Positions 49,141-59,470 of a stretch of 64,000 nt of DNA are shown in pieces; position 1 is the stretch's first letter; each line of letters begins with the position of its first letter. This stretch comes from Triglochin maritima (Eukaryota; Streptophyta; Magnoliopsida; Alismatales; Juncaginaceae). The translations under genes and the position numbers were made by a program. The notes below the pieces were generated by a model that did no database searches, was not told where the DNA came from, and worked only from the letters and a program-made list of their open reading frames with translations. Where the stretch lies: positions 34,740,201-34,804,200 of the forward strand of contig OY821771.1 of NCBI GenBank assembly GCA_963682175.1, written 5' to 3'.

Positions 49141-52100
49141 ATGTCTGACGAGGGTGATACATCGGGTGAGGTAAGCCTGGCGCGGGGCAAATTTTGGGCC
49201 GAGCGTCTGCATTAGACGCCTCCCCCATGGTGAGGGCGTCTGCGTAGGACGCCCTCCCCATGGCCGAGGCGTCTAACGCAGATGCCTACACAATGGGAGA
49301 GGCGTCTTATGTAGACGTCCTCCCCATGGGTAAGGCGTCTGTAGTAGACGCCCTACCCTACGGCAAGGCGTCCTACGCAGACGCCTTACCGTTGGGGAAG
49401 GCGTTTAACACAGACGCCCCATCCATGGGGTAGGCGTCTAATACAGACGCCTTTTTTTTTTTTTTTGATTTCGATTTTGTTTTTTTAATTTCGACTTTAT
49501 TTTTTAAATTTTTTAATTTCGATTTTATTTTTTTATTTTTTTAATTTCGATTTTATTTTTGTAGGTTCCAGATTTCGGTGGTGATGGAGTGGATTACAGT
49601 GAGTTATTTCAAACTACACAAATCTTTGCAACAATCGATGAAGCATGTAAATGGGTCAAACAAGTAGCTATCGGAGCTGGGTTTTTTTTGGTCGTGTCGT
49701 CGTACAAAACAAGATCAGATAGTCGGATGGATTGTTATTTGAGATGCGACCGGCGAAATCAAATGGAGTCTCGGGATATGGATACTGCACTTCGAAGAAA
49801 CACCAAAAGAAAGGGTTGCGGTTGCCGTTTCTTAATAAAAGTGGTGGAGCGACGGGATCGTGATGGATGGGTTGTGGTTTTTAATAGTGCTCACGGACAT
49901 CACAACCACAGACTGGCAGTTTATCCAGAGGGTCATCGTCAAATTAGTGGTCTAAGTTCTGGGGCGAAGAAGATTGTTCGTGATATGACAGAGGCGCAAG
50001 CAAAACCACGGAACATCTTGAAGGCAGTAAAAGAAAAATTCCCGGAGGACAATCCAAATCAAAGGCATATTTATAATTTCAGAGATTACATGAGGAGGAC
50101 AAAATCTGAAGATCGGAATCCCGTCCAGCAGTTTCTCTACCAAGCAGTGCAGTGTGAGTACTTACATTGGATTATGGCGGATCCAGAAACTGATGTCGTC
50201 ACTCACGCTTTTTTGGCACATCCGACGTCAGTCCAGTTGTTGCGGACATATCCTTTCGTTATCTGCATGGATTCGACTTACAAGACGAACAAGTATAAGA
50301 TGCCTTTGTTCGAAATGATTGGGGTCACACCAGCAAACATGAATTTCCTTATTGGATATGCGATTTTGATGGATGAATCTTACTCCAGTTATTTGTGGGT
50401 GATGGAGAAGTTGAGAGATCTGTTATTGGGGACTGTCAGCCCGACTGCAATAATAACAGACTGGGAGTTAGGCCTTATGCGACCAGTGAGAGAGGTTTTT
50501 CCTGACTCTGCTCATTTACTCTGCACATGGCACATCAACAAAGACGTATTGAATTACGCATACCACGTATTCGGCAAGAATAAGGAGATGGCAGAGACTT
50601 TGAGGCGTGGAAGATGGAGGAAGATCATGCTTTCTACTTCAGAAGCCGAGTATGATAGAGCTGTGTATGCTCTGAAAGATTTGTATATATCGTGGCCGGC
50701 TATCACGGAGTATCTGGACACCACGTGGTTGGTGCATAAAGAAAAGTTTGTGCTGAATTGGACGAACAAAGTCCTTCATTTTGGGAACACCACGAATTGT
50801 AGGGTCGAAAGTGCTCATTCGGCTCTAAAAGAGTGGATTTCTACATCGACTGCAGCTCTGGACACTCTTTTCGAGCGCGTCAACGCGGCTACTGAAATGC
50901 AGCTGACGAATATTCGAAACTTTCTTGAAGACTCGAGACGGCGAAATTTGACTAATTTCGGACATGCTCTATATCGTCACATAAATGTTAGAGTTTCGCA
51001 TCACTGTTTGCAGTTGCTGAGTCAGGAGGTGAAGAGAATGCAACAGTTAGATGATGAAGTTGAATATCGTTGCGAGTGCGCTTTTCTGACTTCTCATGGG
51101 ATACCTTGCGCATGTACCATCCGTGGATGTCTTGAATCAGAAAACGGAATTTACTTAGAGCAGATTCATCCGTTCTGGAGGACACTTGTCATTGGGGAAG
51201 GAGCCGGGAACGCAGAGTTTGTGTCTCAGGCAGCTCAAGACGCCGAACATTTTCGCAGTCTGGTTGATGAGATTGCAGGAAGTGACCCTACCGTAATTCG
51301 ATCTGCCTCTCGGGTTTTATTCGAGCAGCTACACCCCGAACATTCGAATTTGAAAGAGCCTGCAGTAATAACAAAGCTACGAGGTCGACCAAGGGGAAAG
51401 TCGACACGACGGGACCCTAGTGCGTTTGAGTATGCAGAGCGAGGTAGTGGTCGATCTTCAGGTAGTGGGAGTAGAGGTCGTGGTCGTTCTTCCGGTAGTG
51501 GAAGCAAAGGTCGTGGTCGATCTTCTGGTTCTTCGTCTGTGAGGGGAGGATCAGGTATACCATCCCTATATTTATTATTATTATAATTTTGTTATTTATT
51601 TCAGTAAATATGTATCTTTTGTTATTATATGTAACTGTATTTTTTGTTCATATTGTAGTGACTGGCCGGGCTGACGTAGACGACTTCCCATATGGAGATA
51701 GAATTCCAGGAATCATTATGCCATTCCTACACCAGTGGAATGATGTACGTGCTGATGGAAACTGTGGATTTCGATGTGTCGCCGATGTTTTCCACGGAGG
51801 TGAAGACAATTGGCAACTCGCCCGTCGTTCGATTTCAAATGAGATAGCTGCGAACCCATCTTTTTATGAGCACGTATACTACGACGGTGTGGCGGAGGCT
51901 CGTCACCGGATTAATTGGGGCGGGGGACCTTGTGGCGAGAATCACTATATGGAGACGTGGACGGACTTGTTTCCCATTGCAAATTTTTACAAGTGTGCAG
52001 TTATGTTCTTCTCTCTCAGAAATGATGGTTCGTTGTACCCATGTCTTACAGTTCTACCTTGGGAGAGTCCGCCTACCGTGACGAGACCGTGCAGAGAGTT

Positions 52101-52278
52101 GATTATTGCTCATTTAGGGAGTTACGCTCATTACATTCGTTTGGAATTGAATGAGGGATTCCCCGTACCTCCTATAGCGACTCTGTGGTATCAAATACGA
52201 GATGAGAGTGTTATTGGATGGGAGCTGGAGTACCAAAATAGGATAGCATATTGGCAACAATTATGTAATATGTTTTGA
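49141..52278 (+). CDS. FAR1-type MULE transposase fused to an OTU cysteine-protease domain, 879 aa
   Basis: Exons 49141-49170, 49565-51554 and 51659-52278 join in frame (2640 nt). Domains: N-terminal zinc-binding/FAR1-like region (about residues 35-130, with CDRR, GCGCRFLIK, HGHHNH); DDE core with D246 in VICMDSTYKTNKYKMP, D309 in IITDWELGLMRPV and E426 in NCRVESAHSALKEW; SWIM-like finger about 513-527, CECAFLTSHGIPCAC, whose usual final His is Cys. Next comes a basic hook RGRPRGKS and three SSGSGSRGRGR repeats. The OTU domain follows (about 680-850) with D706 and C709 in RADGNCGFRCVAD and a candidate His831 in AHYIRL. Splicing at 51554/51659 is needed for the fusion; without it the transposase ends shortly after the repeats. 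Likely roles: cutting the element's ends, and removal of ubiquitin-like modifiers. The protease target is unknown. Confidence 0.88.
49195..49455. repeat. GC-rich hairpin array in first intron of the transposase gene
   Basis: Six or seven inverted units of the form GGCGTCTnnnnnnAGACGCC lie end to end, each flanked by CCCATGG-like spacers (period about 40 bp). They are followed by a T run. They lie inside intron 49171-49564. Each unit can form a stem-loop. A matching array occupies the first intron of the convergent gene. Confidence 0.88.
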
Positions 52279-52580
52279 TATGTTTGTATAATTATGTAAT
52301 ATGTTTTGATATGTTTGTACATTATATAGTGTTGCTTTATTATGTAATATGTTTTGATATGTTTGCTTTATTTGCATTATATATAATAGTACGACAGGTT
52401 ATCAAACACAAATACAAATAATAAGCGTACAACAGATAAGCAAAACACAAATACAAACAATAAGCGTACAACAGATAAACAAATATAAATGCAAATACTA
52501 AGCGTACCACAGATAAGCAAACACAAATACTAAGCGTACAACAGATAAACAAATATAAATGCAAATACTAAGAGTACGGT
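52264..52580. repeat. Short tandem repeats between convergent MULE genes
   Basis: Three copies of ATTATGTAATATGTTTTGAT-like units (52264-52365) are followed by four or more copies of AATAAGCGTACAACAGATAA-like units (52415-52575). They form the shared 3' spacer and end just before the PMD stop codon. Confidence 0.8.
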
Positions 52581-52593
52581 ACAACAGATCAAC

Positions 52594-55288
52594 CTACTCA
52601 TCATCCGAATCATGGTCGGAGATGCCTAACTGAGTATGCCACGAGTGTATGATCTCATCCAAATCTCCGCATGCAGCTCTGGCATCGTCTGGCAGCTCAT
52701 CCCTCATCTGCAAGATTGGGTCTACAGCCCATATCATCTTACCCATCCACTGCACATAACAATAACATTAGCGTACATTAACAAATTATACGGTACAAAT
52801 AAATATAGATAAAATGAAAAAATTACCAGATCGCCACACGTCCTATCTGGTGGTCGATCTGCTCTCCGGGAGGCACCACGGACGATGATAGGATGTGAGT
52901 AACTACCGAACCAATCAAGATAACGTGCATCACACTCGGAGGGGTCGCGACTACGTCTGAAGTCGCCAAGGAACAATCTGCATGATCTCGGAAATGTCCG
53001 CCAAGTCGATTCCGCTGTCGAAGCGGGGAACCTGACGTCGTACGTCGCTGCTGTCGCAGACCGCACCGCATGCTCTGGTGTCGGAATGTCAACCGGGATC
53101 ACCTGAACATATCCTAACTGACGCAAGACCCGATCGGGCATATAAGGCTCTATGATATCCCGATAACGAATAAGACCCATCAATAAAGTCCTCGGGACAT
53201 CCGCTGCTGGGTCAGGACCATAGGGTAACCACTCCACCTAAAGTTTAACACATTAATAATAATACATCTTAAAATTAAATAAATGGTGTAAAGTTTGATA
53301 CCTCTGATGCAGTCATCTGATCAAGCCGTGCGCGGATGGAACGCAATCGTCCATCGCTCTTGTCCTCGCTCCGGACAGCCCACATACCCGAACGTGGATG
53401 ACCCTCGTCGATAATCTTCCACTCACGATGCGGGCGGAATGCAGGAAAGTACTCGTATATCCACGCCTGCAGCAGCGTAAGACAACCTGCAATCCCAGAA
53501 CAATCCGCACGGCTAGCTATCCCAAGCTGCCGGTACAGGTATGCCAACGTCGCTGACCCCCACGAGTACTCACGAACGGTCTCCGGGTCCCTAGCCTCCA
53601 GTAGATCGCGTGGTCTGATCCGACAACCACTCTTGTCGACAAACAAGACGGCTCCGAGCATCAAGAATAGGTACGCCGTCAACTGTGTATCATCGGCCCG
53701 CGGAGGTCGTGCCCGTCTGCATAGGTCCTCAAGGGAGTCGATGCCGACACCACCACCACTCCATAAAGCTGTATCTCTCGCCAGACCATCAGGTGTGACA
53801 CCAAGCAACTCTGCCACATAACACCTCAGCTCAGACGTCGACCCCTGAGCACTAACCAGACGACCATCCACAGGAATGCGCAGGATCTGGAAAACATCGT
53901 GAAGCATGATCGTCATCTCTCCGAAAGGCATGTGGAAAGTGTTGGTGTCAGGCTGCCACCGCTCCACAAACGCCGAAATCAAAGGCATGTCGAGATAAGG
54001 GAACATGCTGTACGGTAAGTGCCCCAAATGCGTGGCACTAATCTCCTCTCTGATATCAGCACTCAGTGTAGACCGCCAACCCTGTAGTGCTGTACAGGCT
54101 CTGTGCCGATTATGGCACTTCAGAACCTTCCGATCCTCTCCGTCCCAGATCCGTCTAGCAATGTGACCCCAGAAACTAGGAATGACGCTCCCATCTAAAG
54201 GACCACCAGGCGTCATACTGCTCACGATCCAAGAATCGTCCTGGACCCTCTTCTTCTTCTGAGCGCGGGGATCAACAGTGCACGAGCTCGAATCCCCGGT
54301 CGTAAACCTCCCACCCCTACCCTTCCGCACCATCCATCCGGCGGAAGTAGAAGTACCCGCTCGACCACGTCCTCCGCTATAATCCCCCTGCCTCTCCACC
54401 TCCGGCCGCACTAACTCATACGGGCCATCATCGTCGCTCTCGTCGTCGAAACTATCCACATGCTCATCATCGAAGGAATCATCCTCCTCCTCACGATGAC
54501 GTAATGCCTCCCTCTCCCTCCTGACCGAAGCAGATATCCCCCGTCTACGTGGATGACGCGGTGCTGAATCATCAACTAAAGAACGGAAGGCGTGTAATGG
54601 TATCGACTTGCCTTTCCCTCCACTGTGACCCGATGACTGTTAATTGAAATTTTAAATACAAATTTGTTAAATTTGTTAAACTAAATTATCATATTTATCA
54701 AAATTGTTAAACTAAATCAAAATTTGTTAAACTAAATTATCAAAATTGTTAAACTAAATCAAAATTTGTTAAACTAAATTAAAACAATTGTTAAACTAAA
54801 TCAAAATTTGTTAAAACTAAATATCACAAATGTTAAACTTAATAAGAATTTGTTAAATTAATTTTTTTGATTTATCACTATTTATTAAAGTAATTATGAT
54901 ATTTATTAATTAAAAAAACAAAAAAGGAGGAGGCGTCTGCGAGAGACGCCTCCCACAAGGTGGAGGCGTCTGTCGGAGACGCCTCCTCTTACGGGGAGAC
55001 GTCTTCGGAAGACGTCTCCCCCATCGGGGAGACGTCTTCCGCAGACGTCTCCCACTACGGGTCGGCGTCCGAGGGAGACGCCCCCCGCATGGGGCGGGCG
55101 TCCGAGGAAGCCGCTCCCCCTATGGGGGGAGCGGCTTCCTCGGACGCCCGCCCCATGCGGGGGGCGTCTCCCTCGGACGCCGACGACTTTTTTTTTTTTT
55201 TTTTAAAAAAAACAAATAAATAACGTAATGTTACCTCATACGGGTACACCGGGGGAACTGCTGGCTGCTTCCCTGGCCTCCGAGACAT
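52594..55288 (-). CDS. Plant mobile domain (PMD) protein of the MULE, 651 aa
   Basis: Exons 55288-55235, 54636-53302, 53237-52827 and 52749-52594 join, all phase 0 (1956 nt), with GT-AG borders and no lesion. The protein starts MSRRPGKQPAVPPVYPYE. It has a Ser/Arg/acidic low-complexity region (about 19-110), then an aminotransferase-like plant mobile domain: LPYSMFPYLDMPLISAFVER, FHMPFGEMTIMLHDVFQILR, TAYLFLMLGAVLFVDKSG, and SWGSATLAYLYRQLG. The C terminus is acidic (HDSDDE). PMD proteins occur both as host genes (MAIN/MAIL1 group) and inside plant transposons; this one lies within clear MULE ends. Its biochemical role is unknown to me; a DNA-associated role in the element's life cycle is inference. 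A TATATA sequence at 55351-55357 lies 63 bp upstream. Confidence 0.87.
54640..54870 (-). repeat. AT-rich tandem repeat in PMD intron 1
   Basis: Repeated TTGTTAAACTAAATCAAAAT units, about 20-40 bp each, fill the acceptor-proximal part of intron 55234-54637. Confidence 0.8.
54925..55188. repeat. GC-rich hairpin array in first intron of the PMD gene
   Basis: Inverted units (GGAGGCGTCTnnnnnnAGACGCCTCC and variants GGGAGACGTCTTC...) end in one long palindrome at 55061-55184, then a T run. It mirrors the array at 49195-49455 in the other gene: same core word, same intron position, and a homopolymer on the splice side. Confidence 0.9.
55061..55184. repeat. 124-nt palindrome with 60-bp perfect arms
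   Basis: The left arm starts GTCGGCGTCCGAGGG and runs to GCTCCCCC. The right arm starts GGGGGAGC and returns to CCCTCGGACGCCGAC. I found no mismatch in 60 bp; the loop is TATG. It lies inside the PMD gene's first intron. Confidence 0.92.
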
Positions 55289-55443
55289 TCGTAATCTTGT
55301 GTAGTAGGTATAGGAAGAGAAAGTTTTGAAAAAAGAGTGAAATTGTGAGATATATAAGCAAAAATAGGAGGAAGGGCAATTTGGTAATTTCAAGGGGCGA
55401 TTTAAGTAATTTTGGGGCGATGTTTAGCCGTTCAGGATAAAAT

Positions 55444-55907
55444 TTGTGTTTAACTTCACTTATCTCCTCAACTTGTCTCTTAAAAATCAATATTTTAAAC
55501 ATAACATCTACTAAAAGTCTAAAAGGAATAAAAAGTGACATTCTAACTTACTGAAATTCTAACTAATTTACATTTAGTTAGGAAACCATTTCATGTCATT
55601 ATTGACATGATTATCATGCAAGGAATCGACCCCCACAGTCTTTTGCATCGATTGCTCTTGACACTTTTTTACTCAATCCCTTGTTTTACATTTCAGAAAT
55701 AATATCACAAATTTCTTGCTATCTTTACCTCAGCTTTCTGATCAGGAGTCTAACTCAGTACCAATGCCAGTAGTTTTAATTGATTAAGATTCTGATCCTG
55801 ATGCAACAATGGTGTAACTTAGCTTTGGAGAGTGTCTTGGAATTCTGATTAACGCTATCAACTTATTAGTTCAAAAAACATTTTACATTTGCAAACACAT
55901 TTGATAT
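55444..55907. other. Remnant of degraded CACTA interior, nothing recognised
   Basis: AT-rich, without supported coding sequence; by position it is interior of the second CACTA. Confidence 0.35.
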
Positions 55908-55910
55908 TAA

Positions 55911-56550
55911 GGGGGTGTTAGTAGTGTGGAAAGTGACGGAAAGTGATTTTCGGATTCAACAGGAAAGTAAAGGAAAAAAACAAAATCAAGTGGAAAACAG
56001 TTTCCCTTTGACTGAATTTTGTTGTTTGTGCATGCGTTGGGAAGTGATTTGGGGAAGAAGGATTTCTGTTGTTTGCTCATACTTCTTATGTCCACTGCGA
56101 CGGGTCGGTCGGGGGTCTTCGGTTTGGACTAAAAATAAAAACCAAACACAATGTAAAAAATCCAACAGTTTGGATAAGGAAAACGGACGACCGAACTAGT
56201 TTCGGTCGACCGAAAAGAGACTTCTCCGAGTGAACATAAACGAAAGACCGAACTAAGTTCGGTCATCCGAACGGGTTATTTTAGTTACGAATTCGGTGGA
56301 CCAAAATATGTTCGGTCATCGGTTACAATCATTTCGGTGGACCGAATGTTTGACGGTCGACCGAAAAAATTTGGTTTCTGTGGATTTCCGACCTCAAAGT
56401 GACGGAAAACTCAAAAAAAAAATTATACATATCACAGAATTCAACGAAATTCATGTCTCCGTGCACAAACAACCCCCTTTCCGGAGTCAACCGGAATCCA
56501 AATTCCGTTTCCGTCGGATTCCCTCAGAATCCGACTGCACAAACCCCCCC
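55911..56550. mobile_element. Tourist-like MITE (640 bp) carrying a GGTCGACC motif cluster
   Basis: Ends are GGGGGTGTTAGTAGTG and, inverted, GGGGGGGTTTGTGCAGT. TAA occurs at 55908-55910 and 56551-56553. The centre (about 56170-56370) contains repeated TCGGTCGACCGA-like palindromes like those in the LTRs of this window. Confidence 0.65.
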
Positions 56551-56925
56551 TAAGTATTTGCAATTTGACAGGGCAAATTGATACAATTGAATTTCTTTCA
56601 TTTCTCATTCACAATGGATCTATATACGCTTGATATCACTCTCGACATAAAATAGAACATTTGCAATAACTCAACTCGAAACAATAATTCAGACCAATAA
56701 CAAAATCTAAGTAATTAATTGATAAAATATAATTAACAAAATCTATAAAATCACATTCTAATCTAATTACTAATAAAACTAATTACATGATTTAAATAAA
56801 AAAACCTAAAAGAGGTGGAGGTAGGTGGTGGTGGTGGAGGTGGAGGTGGGTGGTCTGGTGGTGGTGAGGGGACATGGTTGGTCAGGGGTGGGGATGGTGA
56901 CCGGTCGGAGAGGAGGGATACAGGG

Positions 56926-58422
56926 TGTTTGCTTTTTGGCCTTAATCTATATTTTGATGATTTAATCAACCTAATCTTAATTATAATCAATATAGAGTAG
57001 CACACATTATGCATGACATATATATATTGTATTGTGCTAATTTCTACAAGTGGTCAAGAATCAAGGAAGAAAAGAATTCAAGTCAAGACATGTAATCAAG
57101 CTATTGAAGACATGTAATGTATATTTTCTTTTGAGTCTTAGGAACTATGTGTACTTGAGTATACAAGAGTTAAAAACTACTTAAGCACACACTAGGTTCC
57201 TTATAGAAGTCACACGCAAAATCTCAGATCATTTGGACTTCAATAAGTCACACAAACCTAGACCGACATTCACTAAACATAAACAAGAACTTCCTGTACC
57301 AATTGGGTCGACTGAATTGCCTTCGGTCGACCGATTGATCTTTTAACAAATAGTGAATTTAACAGCCCGATCAGTCGACCGTTCAGAACTTCTCGGTTGA
57401 CCGTCTACACGTGTCATTTGACTATTAGACTTGACATATTACACCAACTGTCGTATTCGTATAAAATTAAACAAACCCCAAAATCAACTTAGGTTCCGGT
57501 CGACCGATTCCTAGACCCCGGTCGACTGTTAGGGCACTTTCTCACGAACCCCAGAGTGCTTGTCGATTTTTGGTCGATCGTCCAAAACACTTTGTTCGAC
57601 CGAACATAAAACCCCACAGTGCCTATAAGATTTCGGTTGACTGTTTCACCTTTTCGGTCGACCGATAACTTAAGTGAACCTAAGTCATAGCCTATATTCG
57701 TTCGATTGTTCCCTGCTCGGTCGACCGTTCCACGTTCTCAACTGCCTACCGGTCGACTGTTTAACTCGTCCGGTCGACCGAACTTGTCCTGGATTGTGTG
57801 TTGCAGATTTCTGTTTTGTGTTTCTTACACAAACACTTACCTTGTTAATCATAATGGCTATAACTCCTTAAGAGCTTATAAATAGATGTTATCAAGACAC
57901 AATTTAACAACTCTTACACTCCAATTTTGTCCCATACATCTAAGAGAAAATCCCAAGCTCCAAATTCCTCAATCCTACTCTTCAAGTCAAACTTCCACAC
58001 TTTAGATCATTGTCATATCATAAGTGTGCTCAAGTTAGAGAGTGATTGTTCCACTCATTTTCCTATCAAGAAGCAATGATTTTGGTGAAAGACCAAAGTG
58101 TTCCCTCTCGGATTGTGAGAGGAAGAAATCAAGCAAGCGAGGTTGTTCGCGGAGCTTGTGGTATAAAAGGCTTAATATCATCCCGGAACGAGATTGATAG
58201 TGAAGACGTAGGCGAAGCTCGAGGGAGATCGAGCGGAGCTTGCAAGAGATGAAGTATGCGGGAGGCCGAATCTCTATAAAATCTTCGAGTGCCTTTTGTG
58301 GTTTGCTGAATTTCTTGTCTTTACTTGCTTTTGTTTGATTATTTCAGATGCATCTTTGATTAAGCAAGTAGAGGTTAATTAACCCTAAAAGTGATTAGAA
58401 TTAGGACCCATAATGATCCTAC
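56926..58422 (+). mobile_element. Solo LTR of a second copia-like family
   Basis: The unit runs TGTTTGCTTTTTGG...GATCCTACA. Flanks CAGGG and ACGGG resemble a 5-bp TSD only in part. The same GC-rich host sequence (ggtggtggagg) continues on both sides, which shows an insertion. GGTCGACCG-type motifs cluster at about 57300-57780. The region near 58050-58260 resembles the transcribed part of an LTR. No internal coding region. Confidence 0.6.
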
Positions 58423-58742
58423 AACGGGGTGGTGGGAAAGAGGAAGAGGTTGGGGGCGGTGGTGGTCGGTGAGAGCTGGTGAGGGGAGGTCGCAATCAGT
58501 GAGATTGGCGGGGTAGTAGAGGGAAACACTACCGAAGAGGTGAGGCAACGGCGTCAAGGGAGGCAGCGCATGATATTTGACATCGTGTTGGGGAGGCAAT
58601 GGTGAGGAGGGAGGAAAGGTGGCATTCAAGGCAGCGGTGCAGCGTTGTTGTTGGTTTGGTTTGATAAAGAATTTAGGGGAGAAGAGAGTGGAGGGGTAGT
58701 CCGACTCGAGCTAGTGATATAAAGATTCACCGACGGAACTTA

Positions 58743-59059
58743 GAGCATCCGTAACGGGGTCGTCAGCCCCTCACTGGTGCGCGGCGCGTCCCTATTGGTT
58801 TTTATTTTTTAATCTTTTTTTTGCTTTTATATTTGTGTGTATATAATTGGGTTTAAATGATTTAGGGTATTATTAAGATTTAATATGTGGAGGAGAGAGA
58901 TGGGTTGTGGTGAAGATGTGAATAGTGTTGGAATGAGGAAAAAGTAGGTTTGGGAGAGAGAAAGCTTATGAGGATGAAAAAGAAAGTTGATGTGGAAGAG
59001 AGAGAGAAAAGATAGAAAGCTCATGACCGGGTTGACTCTGGTCATGGTTGCAGATGGTC
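58743..59059. mobile_element. Tourist-like MITE (317 bp), same family as 18530-18933
   Basis: TTA TSDs at 58740-58742 and 59060-59062. Ends are GAGCATCCGTAAC and, inverted, GACCATCTGCAAC. It lies inside the right subterminal region of the degraded CACTA. Confidence 0.7.
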
Positions 59060-59064
59060 TTAGT

Positions 59065-59455
59065 CGTCAATGAATGTTCACATTAATCGTCAGTGTATAC
59101 ATGGGGATTATGTCAGTAAATGTCCATTTTCGAACAATACACCAACAAAATATATTCGTCAGTGTATGTTTGTATGTAAAGACCGACAGACATATCAATT
59201 ATGGTCTTGGTGCCAAAAATATTATTTTCCCGTTGTCAACCTTTTCAGAAACATACACTGATGGTACCTATATGTCGGTGTATGTTCCTGATGGTACCTA
59301 TATGTCGGTGTATGTTCCTGATTTGACGAAAAGAAACACAAATTATGTCCGGCAGAGTTAATCTGTTGGTGATTATAAAGAGGTCCGTCGGTGGATACGT
59401 ACGTACACTGATGGATGTTGCACCAACAAATAACTATCCGCCAGTGTAACCAATT
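59065..59455. repeat. Right subterminal repeats of the second CACTA
   Basis: Many copies of CGTCAGTGTA / TCGGTGTATG in both orientations, including a perfect direct repeat around GATGGTACCTATATGTCGGT (59261-59320). Related to 44560-45000. Confidence 0.65.
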
Positions 59456-59470
59456 TTTCTAGTAGTGATT

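Larger units (their letters stand above)
48985..55435. mobile_element. MULE with transposase-OTU fusion gene and plant-mobile-domain gene (6.45 kb)
   Basis: Terminal inverted repeats extend at least 60 bp. Left GGGAACTACTAAACGTCGCC and right (inverted) CTGAACGGCTAAACATCGCC continue with near identity through ACTTAAATCGCCCCTTGAAA. An 8-bp TSD, GATAAAAT, is at 48977-48984 and 55436-55443. Two convergent genes fill the element, each starting just inside a terminal repeat with its own TATA box: transposase-OTU (+, 49141-52278) and plant mobile domain (-, 55288-52594). Both read without a visible lesion. The spacer of about 315 bp between stop codons contains short tandem repeats. It is the youngest-looking and possibly autonomous element here, inserted within the degraded CACTA. 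Confidence 0.93.
44541..59467 (-). mobile_element. Degraded second CACTA element, multiply invaded
   Basis: The right end (59467) reads, inverted, CACTACTAGAAAAATTGG and is preceded by TCGGTGTATG-type subterminal repeats (about 59065-59455). The same repeat family (TACACCGAC, TCGGTGTA) fills 44560-45000. A CACTA word at 44541 is a candidate left end, but it lacks the longer terminal match and the 3-bp TSD. A GC-rich stretch at 58430-58690 resembles the 5' side of the first CACTA. Between the ends, only short undiagnosed minus-strand frames (for example 46421-46675) remain. Insertions inside: LTR 47110-48812, MULE 48985-55435, MITE 55911-56550, LTR 56926-58422, MITE 58743-59059. Confidence 0.55.

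Noticed and set aside
54960..55393. Frames over the hairpin array (87 aa plus, 112 aa minus)
   Set aside because: They follow the GC-rich palindromes of an intron; the real coding exon there is only 55288-55235.
56763..57014. Proline-rich minus-strand frame and glycine-rich plus-strand frame
   Set aside because: Produced by a GGTGGTGGAGG simple repeat next to an LTR.
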